From contig CALMPB010000400.1 in the NCBI GenBank assembly GCA_937871985.1, forward strand, positions 62,001 through 126,000: DNA of 64,000 bases, in the 5' to 3' direction. The notes under the pieces were generated by a model, which saw only the letters and a list, made by a program, of their open reading frames with translations, was not told where the DNA came from and made no database searches. Source of the DNA: an uncultured Burkholderiaceae bacterium. Lineage in GTDB: Bacteria > Pseudomonadota > Gammaproteobacteria > Burkholderiales > Burkholderiaceae. Of the stretch, positions 8,315 through 16,117 are shown piece after piece (position 1 is the first letter of the stretch; every line of letters starts with the position of its first letter). Both the position numbers and the translations under genes were made by a program.

Positions 8315-9802
8315 TTGGGTGTCTCACTCGAGCTACAGAACTTGGATGAAATCTTCATCACGCGTTTGTCCAAGCCCCCTGTGATCGTCAATGATGCTTC
8401 CGGATCTTCAGAAAGCGAAAAGAACACGTTCAACAATCTGATGTACACGACGTACACGAACACGGACTTGATGTCCAACGTGCCCAAGTGTGCATGCGGT
8501 GAGATTGTCGATGAGTTCAACATCGGGGTGATTTGCCACTTGTGTGGTACTCCCGTGACGTCCCCGCTGGAACAAGATCTCGAGCCTCTCATCTGGTTGC
8601 GTGCGCCCTCGGGTGTGCGTGCTTTGATGAATCCTGCCGCATGGTCAATTTTGCGCAATCATTTCTCCCCCGGGGGATTTGAGATCATTCGGTGGATGTG
8701 CGATACTAAATACAAAACCAACCGGCGGCCACCGCCGGAAATGCGTGAGGTCATCGACTTTTACGAACGCCGCAAGATCGAAAGAGGGTTCAACAACTTC
8801 TACGATCACTTTGACGACATCATGGCGATGTTGTACAACCTGAAAAAGCCTGCTGCCTGGCGTGAACAGATTGCAGTGCTACGGGAAATGATCACACGGT
8901 ATCGCGACTGCATCTTCTCGCAATACGTGCCACTTCCCAATCGTTCGATGCTGGTCGTGGAAAAGACCAACGTCGGCACGTACGTCGATCCGATTGTCGT
9001 AGGCGCGATCGACGCTATCCGCACCATGATGGGCATCGATCTGCCGATGTCGCGTCACAGTGTGAGAACCAAGGAAAACCGGGCAGTGCGGACGACCTCC
9101 GACCTGGCTGACTTCTACGACAAATGGCACAAGACTGCGCTTGCTGGGAAACCAGGGATTGCACGCAAGCACATCTACGGCACACGGTGCTTCTTCAGTT
9201 TCCGTACGGTTATCTCTTCGATGACCAAAGCACACGATCACGCCACCCTGGAAGTGCCCTGGGGTGTGGGGCTGGCAGTCATGCAGCTTCATCTGTGCAG
9301 TAAACTTCAGCGTCGCGGGTTCACGCCCAACGGCGCCGTAGGGTATCTTTACGAACATGCGCAAAAACACAGTCCGCTACTCGAAGAGCTGCTGCAAAGC
9401 TTCATCGACGAGTCGCCCTACCCGGGCATTCCGGTTGTGTTCCAGCGTAATCCCTCGCTTGAACGCGGTAGTGCGATTTATCTTTTCATTACCAAGTTCA
9501 AGTCTGATCCCCGGATCCCGACCTCTTCGCTGTCGATTCTGGATGTGGCTGGCCTTAACGCGGACTTTGACGGTGACCAATTGAATGGTACACTGGCAGT
9601 TGACCACGTGACGGCTGAAGACCTGAAGAACCTCGCGCCGTACAAGTCCACGCACGACCTGAGTGCGCCTCGTACGATCTCGAAGAACCTCTCACATCCG
9701 AAGCCGGTGGTGGGCACCTTCGCGTATTGGCTGGAGTGCGGCAAGCACGAAACGCCAGATCCCGTGAAGCTTGCTTTGATGGAAGCGATTCCGGATGCGT
9801 AA
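8315..9802 (+). CDS. RNA polymerase beta-prime subunit, N-terminal part (catalytic NADFDGD)
   Basis: 495-aa part of a phage multisubunit RNA polymerase. Residues 415-421 are NADFDGD, the universal beta-prime motif whose three aspartates hold the catalytic magnesium. A four-Cys zinc-binding site (C59, C61, C74, C77) near the N-terminus matches the beta-prime zinc finger region. The polypeptide stops about 75 residues after the catalytic loop, so the trigger-loop/bridge-helix part must come from another gene, most likely 21730-23727. The start is a TTG at 8315 with GGGAG seven bases upstream; no closer ATG fits. Position after the shell gene suggests the non-virion RNAP (phiKZ gp55 position), which transcribes later phage genes. 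Role is solid; assignment to that complex is inference. Confidence 0.9.
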   Translation: MGVSLELQNLDEIFITRLSKPPVIVNDASGSSESEKNTFNNLMYTTYTNTDLMSNVPKCACGEIVDEFNIGVICHLCGTPVTSPLEQDLEPLIWLRAPSGVRALMNPAAWSILRNHFSPGGFEIIRWMCDTKYKTNRRPPPEMREVIDFYERRKIERGFNNFYDHFDDIMAMLYNLKKPAAWREQIAVLREMITRYRDCIFSQYVPLPNRSMLVVEKTNVGTYVDPIVVGAIDAIRTMMGIDLPMSRHSVRTKENRAVRTTSDLADFYDKWHKTALAGKPGIARKHIYGTRCFFSFRTVISSMTKAHDHATLEVPWGVGLAVMQLHLCSKLQRRGFTPNGAVGYLYEHAQKHSPLLEELLQSFIDESPYPGIPVVFQRNPSLERGSAIYLFITKFKSDPRIPTSSLSILDVAGLNADFDGDQLNGTLAVDHVTAEDLKNLAPYKSTHDLSAPRTISKNLSHPKPVVGTFAYWLECGKHETPDPVKLALMEAIPDA

Positions 9803-9816
9803 ACCAAGGAGGAATG

Positions 9817-10449
9817 ATGCAGTTTGACGCTTACTCGGGGGCAGCGGCGTTTAACGCAATCGCGTACGCGCCTAAGCACCAGGGCACGCTCGCCGCCTTG
9901 CAACGCGAGGGGGAACGGTTTGGCCATGTCTTTGCCCAAGTCGGGCAAGGGTTCTTTACCCCGCTTGAAGAAGTCTACGATCGATTCAACGGTGCTGAAG
10001 CCATGCGAATGGCCCGCGCTACCGTGAACAAGATCAAGGGCCTCTTTAAGAAAGACATCGTGCGCAGCATGTGGGACGTGAGCGAGATGCAACAAGCCAC
10101 GCCCATGATGCAGCGCTTCATTATGGCTGAACCTACGGTGCGTGCGCTGTACCATCGTCAAGGATGCGACGGGTTCTCCCCGACCTACGTTGACATGTAC
10201 CCGGATGCGGTTGGCGTGAATCACTACGACTATCGTCAAGTGAAGAACGCCATCGTTCAGGAGCTGCCGCCGGATGAAAACGGCGAAGGCGACTGGAAGG
10301 TGCAATTCTTCTTCGATGATCTGGTCGAAGGGGATCGCGAACTCACGCTTGATGAGAAGTCTGACATTCTCAGCACGTGGGACATGGTGCGCGCTATCGT
10401 CGAACAAGGCGATGACGACCCGACCTCTCCGTTTGCAGGCAAGTTGTAA
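9817..10449 (+). CDS. Unknown 210-aa protein downstream of RNAP gene
   Basis: 210-aa protein starting at ATG 9817, four bases after a perfect AAGGAGG. ATG 9814 is in frame but too close to that site. Residues 1-90 are helical with a basic stretch (VNKIKGLFKKDIVR). The C-terminal third is acidic and ends in DDDPTSPFAGKL. No signal peptide, membrane segment or catalytic motif is visible. It follows the RNAP beta-prime gene by 14 bases and is clearly co-transcribed with it; the next gene lies beyond a strong terminator. A transcription-associated or virion role is possible but nothing in the sequence shows it. Confidence 0.75.
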   Translation: MQFDAYSGAAAFNAIAYAPKHQGTLAALQREGERFGHVFAQVGQGFFTPLEEVYDRFNGAEAMRMARATVNKIKGLFKKDIVRSMWDVSEMQQATPMMQRFIMAEPTVRALYHRQGCDGFSPTYVDMYPDAVGVNHYDYRQVKNAIVQELPPDENGEGDWKVQFFFDDLVEGDRELTLDEKSDILSTWDMVRAIVEQGDDDPTSPFAGKL

Positions 10450-10451
10450 TT

Positions 10452-10510
10452 GATGCGACCTGCCCCCTAGCCCCAACGCTAGGGGGACAGGCCTCGCATT
10501 ACTTTTTTTT
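10452..10510 (+). terminator. Intrinsic terminator with long two-part stem and T8
   Basis: The inner stem CCCCCTAG/CTAGGGGG (10463-10470/10479-10486) is extended by an outer stem pairing ATGCGA-CCTG with CAGG-CCTCGCAT, and followed by eight Ts (10503-10510). It ends the RNAP operon that begins at 8315. Confidence 0.85.
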
Positions 10511-10556
10511 CCTAGTCCTGATCCTATGACTAAAACCCATACGTGAAAGGGACGCC

Positions 10557-10997
10557 ATGGCTACTTCCGCCATTGACAAGGACATTATCCCGGTGCCGAC
10601 GTTTTCGGCTGCCGGTTGGGTGAGCAGCAAACAGAAAAAGGCCGATTACCTGCTCGCGCACTTCCTCGAATCGCAATACTCCCAGTCGCTGATCTACCAA
10701 GGTAAGGTCTCAAGCCTTCAGTGGATCATCGCCCAAAACGCACAAGACATCGAGAAAACCAAACGCCTACTGCAAGAGACGTTTGAGGACTACCTGGGTG
10801 CCTACTACGAAACCGCTTCGGTAGAAGTCACCAGCGACGCCGACGAGCCTGACAGCACGGTCGCCAAAGTGACGCTGCGCATGAGCGCAACAGTCACGGA
10901 AAAAAACGGCAGTCCCACATCTTTTGTAGCCATGATCAGTATCGAAGACTCCAAGGTCTCGAACTTCATCCGTTTGAATAACTCGGGCTCCCTCTAA
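10557..10997 (+). CDS. Unknown 146-aa protein
   Basis: 146-aa protein starting at the ATG that follows GAAAGGGACGCC. The N-terminal 80 residues are helical with many Gln and Lys. The C-terminal half is beta-rich and Ser/Thr-rich (KVTLRMSATVTEKNGS). It begins a run of genes (10557-13547) with small gaps or overlaps and is 12 bases ahead of the next one. No domain recognised. Confidence 0.7.
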   Translation: MATSAIDKDIIPVPTFSAAGWVSSKQKKADYLLAHFLESQYSQSLIYQGKVSSLQWIIAQNAQDIEKTKRLLQETFEDYLGAYYETASVEVTSDADEPDSTVAKVTLRMSATVTEKNGSPTSFVAMISIEDSKVSNFIRLNNSGSL

Positions 10998-11009
10998 AGA
11001 GAATAAACC

Positions 11010-11594
11010 ATGGAAATGCACATCCCGCACGTAAACGCCGAAGAGCAGCGCAAGATGGTGGGCGATGAGATCGCCGAGATCCATCAAGCCGTTGTCGGCG
11101 AGGCGGCCTCCGGGACCATGACCGACATCCCCGAACGCGTCTTCCAATACGTGTTTCTGCCCATGTTCGCTGGCAAGCCTTCGCAAAGCCCGAACTCCAC
11201 GCCCGAGAAATGGCTCTCGCTCGTGGGCGGTCCTTTCCGCTCGGCTCGCGTGGTCGATGCCAAGGGTCAAGAACTCTTCATCGTGCCGCCCTGGTCTGAT
11301 TCGCGCATCATCCAAGTGGTGAACGAATCCAGAAGCTCGATGGATCACGTGACCAAGACCAGTCACCAGATGCACGACGCCAATCCGCACGGTAGCCAAA
11401 ACTACCTGTTCGAAAAGCTGCGTGCGCGCGCCCTGCCCTCGGATCAGTTGCCCGAATCGGTGCTCGATTACATCCGCACCTGGAACGCGATCTTCGCGCG
11501 CTACAACGAAGCGCCGCTCGTGGAATTGGGCGACGCTCCGCAAGCCAAGGCGGATGCGGCTGACGAAGACTTCCTCGGCTATGATCCGATCTGA
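11010..11594 (+). CDS. Unknown 194-aa protein with acidic C-terminal tip
   Basis: 194-aa protein, ATG after AAAGAGAATAAACC. It contains a beta-rich middle (FRSARVVDAKGQELFIVPPW) and a helical second half, and ends in an acidic/aromatic tip DEDFLGYDPI. Such tips often serve as docking peptides for replication partners, and the next gene, which overlaps this one by 14 bases, is an SbcD-like nuclease. Co-translation with that nuclease suggests a joint role in DNA processing. This is inference; no domain is recognised. Confidence 0.75.
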   Translation: MEMHIPHVNAEEQRKMVGDEIAEIHQAVVGEAASGTMTDIPERVFQYVFLPMFAGKPSQSPNSTPEKWLSLVGGPFRSARVVDAKGQELFIVPPWSDSRIIQVVNESRSSMDHVTKTSHQMHDANPHGSQNYLFEKLRARALPSDQLPESVLDYIRTWNAIFARYNEAPLVELGDAPQAKADAADEDFLGYDPI

Positions 11595-12696
11595 CCTCAA
11601 GTTCGCCGTGGCCAGTGATATTCACTTAGGCCACAAAACCGTCTCAGCAGATTTTATCATCGAGAACCTGGAGCGAGCGTTCCCGGATAACGCTGAGACG
11701 GCTGCGCTGGACATCATCTTTTTGGCAGGTGATGTCTTTGACAAACTGCTTAACATGGCCAACCCTGCTTGGCCTGATGTATTACTCTGGGCGAGTCGCT
11801 TTCTGAAGCTTTGCAAAAAGCACAACATCCTACTGCGGGTGTTAGAAGGCACGCCCAGCCATGACTGGCGACAATCGAACATTTTCCCAGTCATGAATAA
11901 AGCTACCGACGCGGGCGCTGACCTCAAATACGTGAAAACTCTTTCCATCGAGCACATAGAGCAATACGGGATAACCGTGCTCTATGTGCCCGATGAGTGG
12001 GAAAATGATACGGAAAAAACCTTAGCCCAAGTCCGAGAGCTGCTCAAAGCCCAAGGGCTGGAAAAAGTCGATTTCGCAATCATGCACGGACAATTCGAGT
12101 TTCAATTGCCGCCGCACGTTGCAGCCCAAAAGCACGATAGCCAGGCTTACCTGTCGCTCGTGCGAGAACTGATTTGCATTGGCCATGTTCACGAGTATAG
12201 CACGTTTGACCGAATCATTGCGCAAGGTTCGTTCGACAGGCTTAACCACGGGACCGAAATTGCCAAAGGCCATGTGCGAGTCGCTTACACAAACGGCGAG
12301 CGCTCCATCACGTTTGTAGAGAATCACGGTGCCAAACGGTTCGATACGCTGGACTGCACGGGATTGTCGCTGGCCGAAACGCTAACGAAAATCAACGAGC
12401 ATGCAGCGACCTTGCCTAAGGGATCGCATATCCGGATCGAAGGCGATAAAGGTAGTCCGATCTTCAGTCACATGACGATCTTGGACGGCCATCATCCCTT
12501 CATTCGGTTCTCCAAGTTAGTTCGCGGCGAGGCGGGTAAGAAGTCTGCCATCGCCGAGAGCTTTAAAGATGACTACGTCCCCATGCGCATTGATTCGGAC
12601 AACGTCATCGCCCTACTTACTGAACGGATGCAAAAGCGTGGTTTGTCGCCTGAAGTGCTACGAGCCAGTGCTGCGATCCTGAAGGAGTCTGTGTAA
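11581..12696 (+). CDS. SbcD/Mre11-like (T4 gp47-like) metallophosphoesterase
   Basis: 371-aa calcineurin-fold nuclease subunit. Metal-binding motifs are in order: D13-x-H15 in ASDIHLGH, G50-D51 in LAGDVFD, H94-D95 (in GTPSHDW, replacing the usual GNHD), H169 in IMHGQ, and G-H202-x-H204 in IGHVHEY. In the family (SbcD, Mre11, T4 gp47) this subunit pairs with an SbcC/Rad50-type ATPase to process DNA ends. No SbcC-like gene lies in this window. ATG 11581 is preferred over the longer open frame because it starts MIRSDLKFAVASDIH, the typical distance to motif I. It overlaps the upstream stop by 14 bases and shares TAATG with the next gene. GTPSHD lacks the usual Asn, so activity should be tested. 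Confidence 0.85.
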   Translation: MIRSDLKFAVASDIHLGHKTVSADFIIENLERAFPDNAETAALDIIFLAGDVFDKLLNMANPAWPDVLLWASRFLKLCKKHNILLRVLEGTPSHDWRQSNIFPVMNKATDAGADLKYVKTLSIEHIEQYGITVLYVPDEWENDTEKTLAQVRELLKAQGLEKVDFAIMHGQFEFQLPPHVAAQKHDSQAYLSLVRELICIGHVHEYSTFDRIIAQGSFDRLNHGTEIAKGHVRVAYTNGERSITFVENHGAKRFDTLDCTGLSLAETLTKINEHAATLPKGSHIRIEGDKGSPIFSHMTILDGHHPFIRFSKLVRGEAGKKSAIAESFKDDYVPMRIDSDNVIALLTERMQKRGLSPEVLRASAAILKESV

Positions 12697-13547
12697 TGGC
12701 ATTTACCGAATCGATTGCCTCGCGTGCCGTGGGGCAGTTTCCGATATCGGTGGCCACGTCGCTCGCAATTGAGTCGGCGTTAGGTGTGCATGAGCTGATA
12801 GAACCCCGACCTGCCACGCCTCCGATTCTGGGGTATGGTGGGTTGTGGGTGAACTTGCGAACCCTCTTTCGAAACTTCATCGGCGCCCTGCCGGCTGGAG
12901 CAGCGGAAGGAATCGGTGGTAACGAAGCTGGGATGGTAGTGCTCGAAGAAATGGAGATGATCACCTCCATCATTCGCGAGACCTCGCCTCGTACTACGGT
13001 AACGTTCTATGTTAGCAATTACCGGGACATGGAGCGCAAGTATCGGCACTACGCACTTATCCGTGGCGACTCGACCCCGAAGCAAAAGTACTACACCTCG
13101 GTGCAAAACGAGGCGATTCAGTACATCCTCAATGCCCGTCCTCCTGAATTGGATGTGCGCGGCTTTGAGATGGGGTTAAAGTCTGCGGACAAGTTCAACT
13201 GCATGATCCTCACGCACTACGCCTACGATCTGCTCTCGTGGAAGGAATTCGCAAAGCTCACGCTTTTGGAATCCCATACGGGCGCAATCAAAGAGCGACC
13301 GATGTGGTACACCAAGTATTACAACGGCAAGGACTTGGCAATGATCCCTTTTAACGAAGGGTTCTTGCAGATCTTCGGTGACTCGGAAACGTTTCGCCCA
13401 AACAACATCCGGTGGCGTAAGACCCTCATTGAACTGGGGGAGAAAAACCGCTGGTCCGCACTTACTACGAAGGAGAAACTTCGGACTAATATCGAGACGC
13501 TACCTGACAAGTACTTCGTTTCTGTTCTGCGCGAACTGTTGAAATAA
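12696..13547 (+). CDS. Unknown 283-aa protein coupled to the SbcD-like gene
   Basis: 283-aa protein whose ATG shares its A with the upstream stop (TAATG), so translation is coupled to the nuclease gene. No Walker motif is present, so it is not the SbcC partner. The sequence is mixed alpha/beta with several aromatic clusters (MWYTKYYNGKDLAMIPF) and a basic helical C-terminus. A few features, such as LIRGDSTPKQKYY, hint at nucleic-acid contact but are not diagnostic. I do not recognise it. DNA metabolism is likely from context only. Confidence 0.75.
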   Translation: MAFTESIASRAVGQFPISVATSLAIESALGVHELIEPRPATPPILGYGGLWVNLRTLFRNFIGALPAGAAEGIGGNEAGMVVLEEMEMITSIIRETSPRTTVTFYVSNYRDMERKYRHYALIRGDSTPKQKYYTSVQNEAIQYILNARPPELDVRGFEMGLKSADKFNCMILTHYAYDLLSWKEFAKLTLLESHTGAIKERPMWYTKYYNGKDLAMIPFNEGFLQIFGDSETFRPNNIRWRKTLIELGEKNRWSALTTKEKLRTNIETLPDKYFVSVLRELLK

Positions 13548-13631
13548 TGGCTTAGTTCGCCTCGATTCAAACGGCTAAATTTTTACAAGACTACCGCATG
13601 TTTTGTACTAGCCACATTCCAAGGAAAACAA

Positions 13632-14396
13632 ATGAGCGACCAAGGATTCCGGCGTCCGCCGCCCGAGAAAAACGCACTGGACAACAACAAACTGCAACTG
13701 TCCACGCCCTGCCCGACGCCTGCCGGCAAAGGCAAATACTCGACCCTGAAAGTCGAGTTCGTCAAGAACAACCCGCGCTTCGTGGTCTGGACCAATGATC
13801 CGGAAGACACGGGCGAGCGCAACAACTACGGCAAGATCGTGGCCGCGCTCGATCTGCCCACCATGTTCATGCTCTTCGGCCTGGTCGAAGACGTCATCGC
13901 CGGCCCGGCTGGTGGCGAGCCGATCCAGCTGCAGAACCTGAACTTCAAGTACCCGGGCGGCAAGCGCACCGATCGCCCGGTGCTCGAATCGAAGGTGTTC
14001 GTGGGCAAAGATGCCGATGGTGTCGTGTTCATCAGCGTCATCGCCTACGAAGAGCACCGCCCGAAGATCGTCTTCCCGTTCCTGCCCACGCAGTACCACA
14101 ACCTGGTGCATCGCGACGGCACGGCCTGGGAAAAGGGCAAGCTCTCCGAGAAGTTCGCCCGTGGGTTCCTGGCCGCACTCAAGCCGGTCATCAACCACCT
14201 CTCGGTGATCAAGTACGTGCCGCCCGAGCCCAAGAACAACCAGGGCGGTGGTGGCGGTGGTAACAACTACGGCAACCGTGGCGGTGGCGGTGGTGGTGGC
14301 TACCAGCAGCAGCAAGGCGGTGGCAATCAAGGCGGTGGTGGTGGCGGTGGCGGCAATCCCGACACGTCCAGCTACGCCGACGATCTTCCCTTCTGA
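13632..14396 (+). CDS. Single-stranded DNA-binding protein (SSB-like)
   Basis: 254-aa protein with the overall build of a bacterial or phage SSB. A beta-rich domain of about 190 residues is followed by a Gly/Asn/Gln-rich flexible linker (about 195-240) and an acidic tip ending DDLPF, which matches the conserved DDDIPF-type peptide by which SSBs recruit partners. It would coat single-stranded DNA during replication and recombination. The start ATG follows AAGGAAAACAA. Codons are C/G-ending, suggesting high expression. It has its own terminator at 14417-14457. The folded domain is not an obvious copy of the E. coli OB domain, so the call rests on the linker, tip and context. Confidence 0.7.
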   Translation: MSDQGFRRPPPEKNALDNNKLQLSTPCPTPAGKGKYSTLKVEFVKNNPRFVVWTNDPEDTGERNNYGKIVAALDLPTMFMLFGLVEDVIAGPAGGEPIQLQNLNFKYPGGKRTDRPVLESKVFVGKDADGVVFISVIAYEEHRPKIVFPFLPTQYHNLVHRDGTAWEKGKLSEKFARGFLAALKPVINHLSVIKYVPPEPKNNQGGGGGGNNYGNRGGGGGGGYQQQQGGGNQGGGGGGGGNPDTSSYADDLPF

Positions 14397-14416
14397 TCGA
14401 CTTCAAGCGTAACAAA

Positions 14417-14457
14417 CATAAGGCTACCCGATGCGATTCGGCTCGGGTGGCCTTATG
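14417..14457. terminator. 15-bp hairpin terminator after the SSB-like gene
   Basis: 14417-14431 pairs with 14443-14457 over 15 bp with one G-U; the arms begin CATAAGG and end CCTTATG. No long T-run follows directly, but the stem is very stable and its outer ends resemble the CATAA/TTATG arms of other gene ends here. Confidence 0.65.
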
Positions 14458-14529
14458 CTCTAGTTGCGCCAGTCATTATTTTTTACGGCATAAAAGCCTC
14501 CCTGGCTTAGTCACTCAAAGAAAATACAA

Positions 14530-14578
14530 CTATATATCATCGAAGCGACAACGATGGTTTAATCATTAGGGAGCTTGC
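14530..14578 (+). promoter_or_regulatory. Candidate promoter box ATATCATC
   Basis: CTATATATCATC at 14530-14541, 38 bases before ATG 14579. The core ATATCATC is shared with 6184-6191 and 19403-19410, all upstream of transcription or nucleus genes. Confidence 0.35.
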
Positions 14579-16117
14579 ATGAAAATCGGCATCAGAACAA
14601 TTCTTCAGCCCCGGCAAACGCTGGCAGTGATGACCCATGGGCAAGAGGAGTTGCTCTGGAACATCAGCATGTATGATCGCTCCGAACACATGAAGAAATT
14701 CGACCTGTTCGAAGAGATCAACAAACATTGGGCTTGGATGCCCGAAAAGAAACAAGCCGAGGTCTTCGGTATCTATTCCAAGATCTCTGGTATCCTGAAT
14801 CGCGTGTTCCTGGTCGATGAACTCATCGCCGAACTGCAACCGCTGGTAAGCGAATTGCTTGCCCTGCATCCGGTTGAGGCAATGGAGCATTGGCTGCGCA
14901 TGAATACGAACATCCGCGCACCCATTACTCCCATGCTTCCCGAAACGGTTGAGGCAAGTGGCGACAACCTGAACCGGGTCAAGCGCACGTACACGCGTGA
15001 AGACTATCACTGGCTTACCGCCATGACCTTCACGCTGCGAACCATGGTGCCGATCTGGGGCCAGTTCGTTGCCAATACCGAAATGGAGACCGGCACACGC
15101 TTTAAGGAAGACAGCGCGCGCGAGCTCATCCTCACCTCGATCCTTGAGGACTGCGCACCGATGCAGCGTCTGAAGACGTTCATCGAATACACGGTGACTT
15201 CGGAAAAGACCCTGCCCTTGGAAATCTTGGGCGGCGTGAGTACCGAAGACTTCCCTGACCACATGCTGGGTCTCATCCTGGTCCGTCGCCTGACAACGGT
15301 GGATATCCGGGGTGTTGAACCGCAACCGGTGATTGTGCACTCGATGTACAAGTTCATCCAGAGCCGGTTGAAGAACCAAGGAAATCGCGGGCCTGATACG
15401 GTCAAGCCCAAGTCCACGGCAGAAACGAGTAACACCGACAGCCAGCTCCAGATCTCGATGTTGGAGCGGGTGAAAGTGCGACGCGATGTCTCTGCAGGCG
15501 ATCTGGCGCCTTCGGAGTTTCAAGCGAGCCGTCCCGAAGTGATCGCGCAAGCGCTGGCTCCTGACATGGACCTGCGACTGCTCGAAGAGTCTTTGCGTTC
15601 AGTGCAAGAACTCGCTGACAAGCACATTCGTCCCCCGCAAGCCAAACTGGCAAGCTGGATCGTGGCGCGTCAGATCCCGCCTCGGGCACGACTGAAGAAA
15701 AACCTCATGATGAATCTGATTGCCGTGGCACAATCGATTCTCTGGCATCGCGGTCATCATGACCTCGCAGCCTTGGTGAGTGCGTACGCGCAAACCAGCA
15801 ACAACGTGACGTATCTGAGTGGACCCTCTTCGCAAGGGCGACTCAAGAGCGAGCACGCTGAGGCCCTCACGCTTCTCTACCCGTTTGTCTACAAGCAACC
15901 GGGCGAGAAGAAAGGAAACAAACCCATTAGCCCTGGAGTTTTGGCAGTTGAATCCATGGCCGCACAACTAACCGGGGGAGATTGGCGACTGACATTGCCT
16001 GACTCCTGGATAGAACAACTGCCCAACAATAGGAATAGCCGTCGTTACGCGGCTCCCTACGATATCAAAACCAAGATAGCAGTACTCGCTATAGCCATAG
16101 CACGAAGGAGCCTTTGA
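14579..16117 (+). CDS. Unknown 512-aa protein; by position a candidate for the phiKZ gp68-type RNAP subunit
   Basis: 512-aa mostly helical protein without recognisable catalytic motifs. It contains several basic segments (VKRTYTREDYHW, PPRARLKKNLMM) that could contact nucleic acid, and a long linker-like Thr/Ser-rich stretch around residue 280. It ends within the start of the next gene (TGATG). It lies between the two beta-prime parts and upstream of beta. As I recall the phiKZ map, the fifth, non-canonical subunit of the non-virion RNAP (gp68, about 520 aa) has this position and size. That is synteny-based inference, not sequence proof. Alternative: a replication or nucleus-associated protein. 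Confidence 0.7.
   Translation: MKIGIRTILQPRQTLAVMTHGQEELLWNISMYDRSEHMKKFDLFEEINKHWAWMPEKKQAEVFGIYSKISGILNRVFLVDELIAELQPLVSELLALHPVEAMEHWLRMNTNIRAPITPMLPETVEASGDNLNRVKRTYTREDYHWLTAMTFTLRTMVPIWGQFVANTEMETGTRFKEDSARELILTSILEDCAPMQRLKTFIEYTVTSEKTLPLEILGGVSTEDFPDHMLGLILVRRLTTVDIRGVEPQPVIVHSMYKFIQSRLKNQGNRGPDTVKPKSTAETSNTDSQLQISMLERVKVRRDVSAGDLAPSEFQASRPEVIAQALAPDMDLRLLEESLRSVQELADKHIRPPQAKLASWIVARQIPPRARLKKNLMMNLIAVAQSILWHRGHHDLAALVSAYAQTSNNVTYLSGPSSQGRLKSEHAEALTLLYPFVYKQPGEKKGNKPISPGVLAVESMAAQLTGGDWRLTLPDSWIEQLPNNRNSRRYAAPYDIKTKIAVLAIAIARRSL

Noticed and set aside
12696..13547. SbcC/Rad50 partner of the nuclease
   Set aside because: At 283 aa with no Walker A or B motif and no coiled coil, it cannot be the ATPase.
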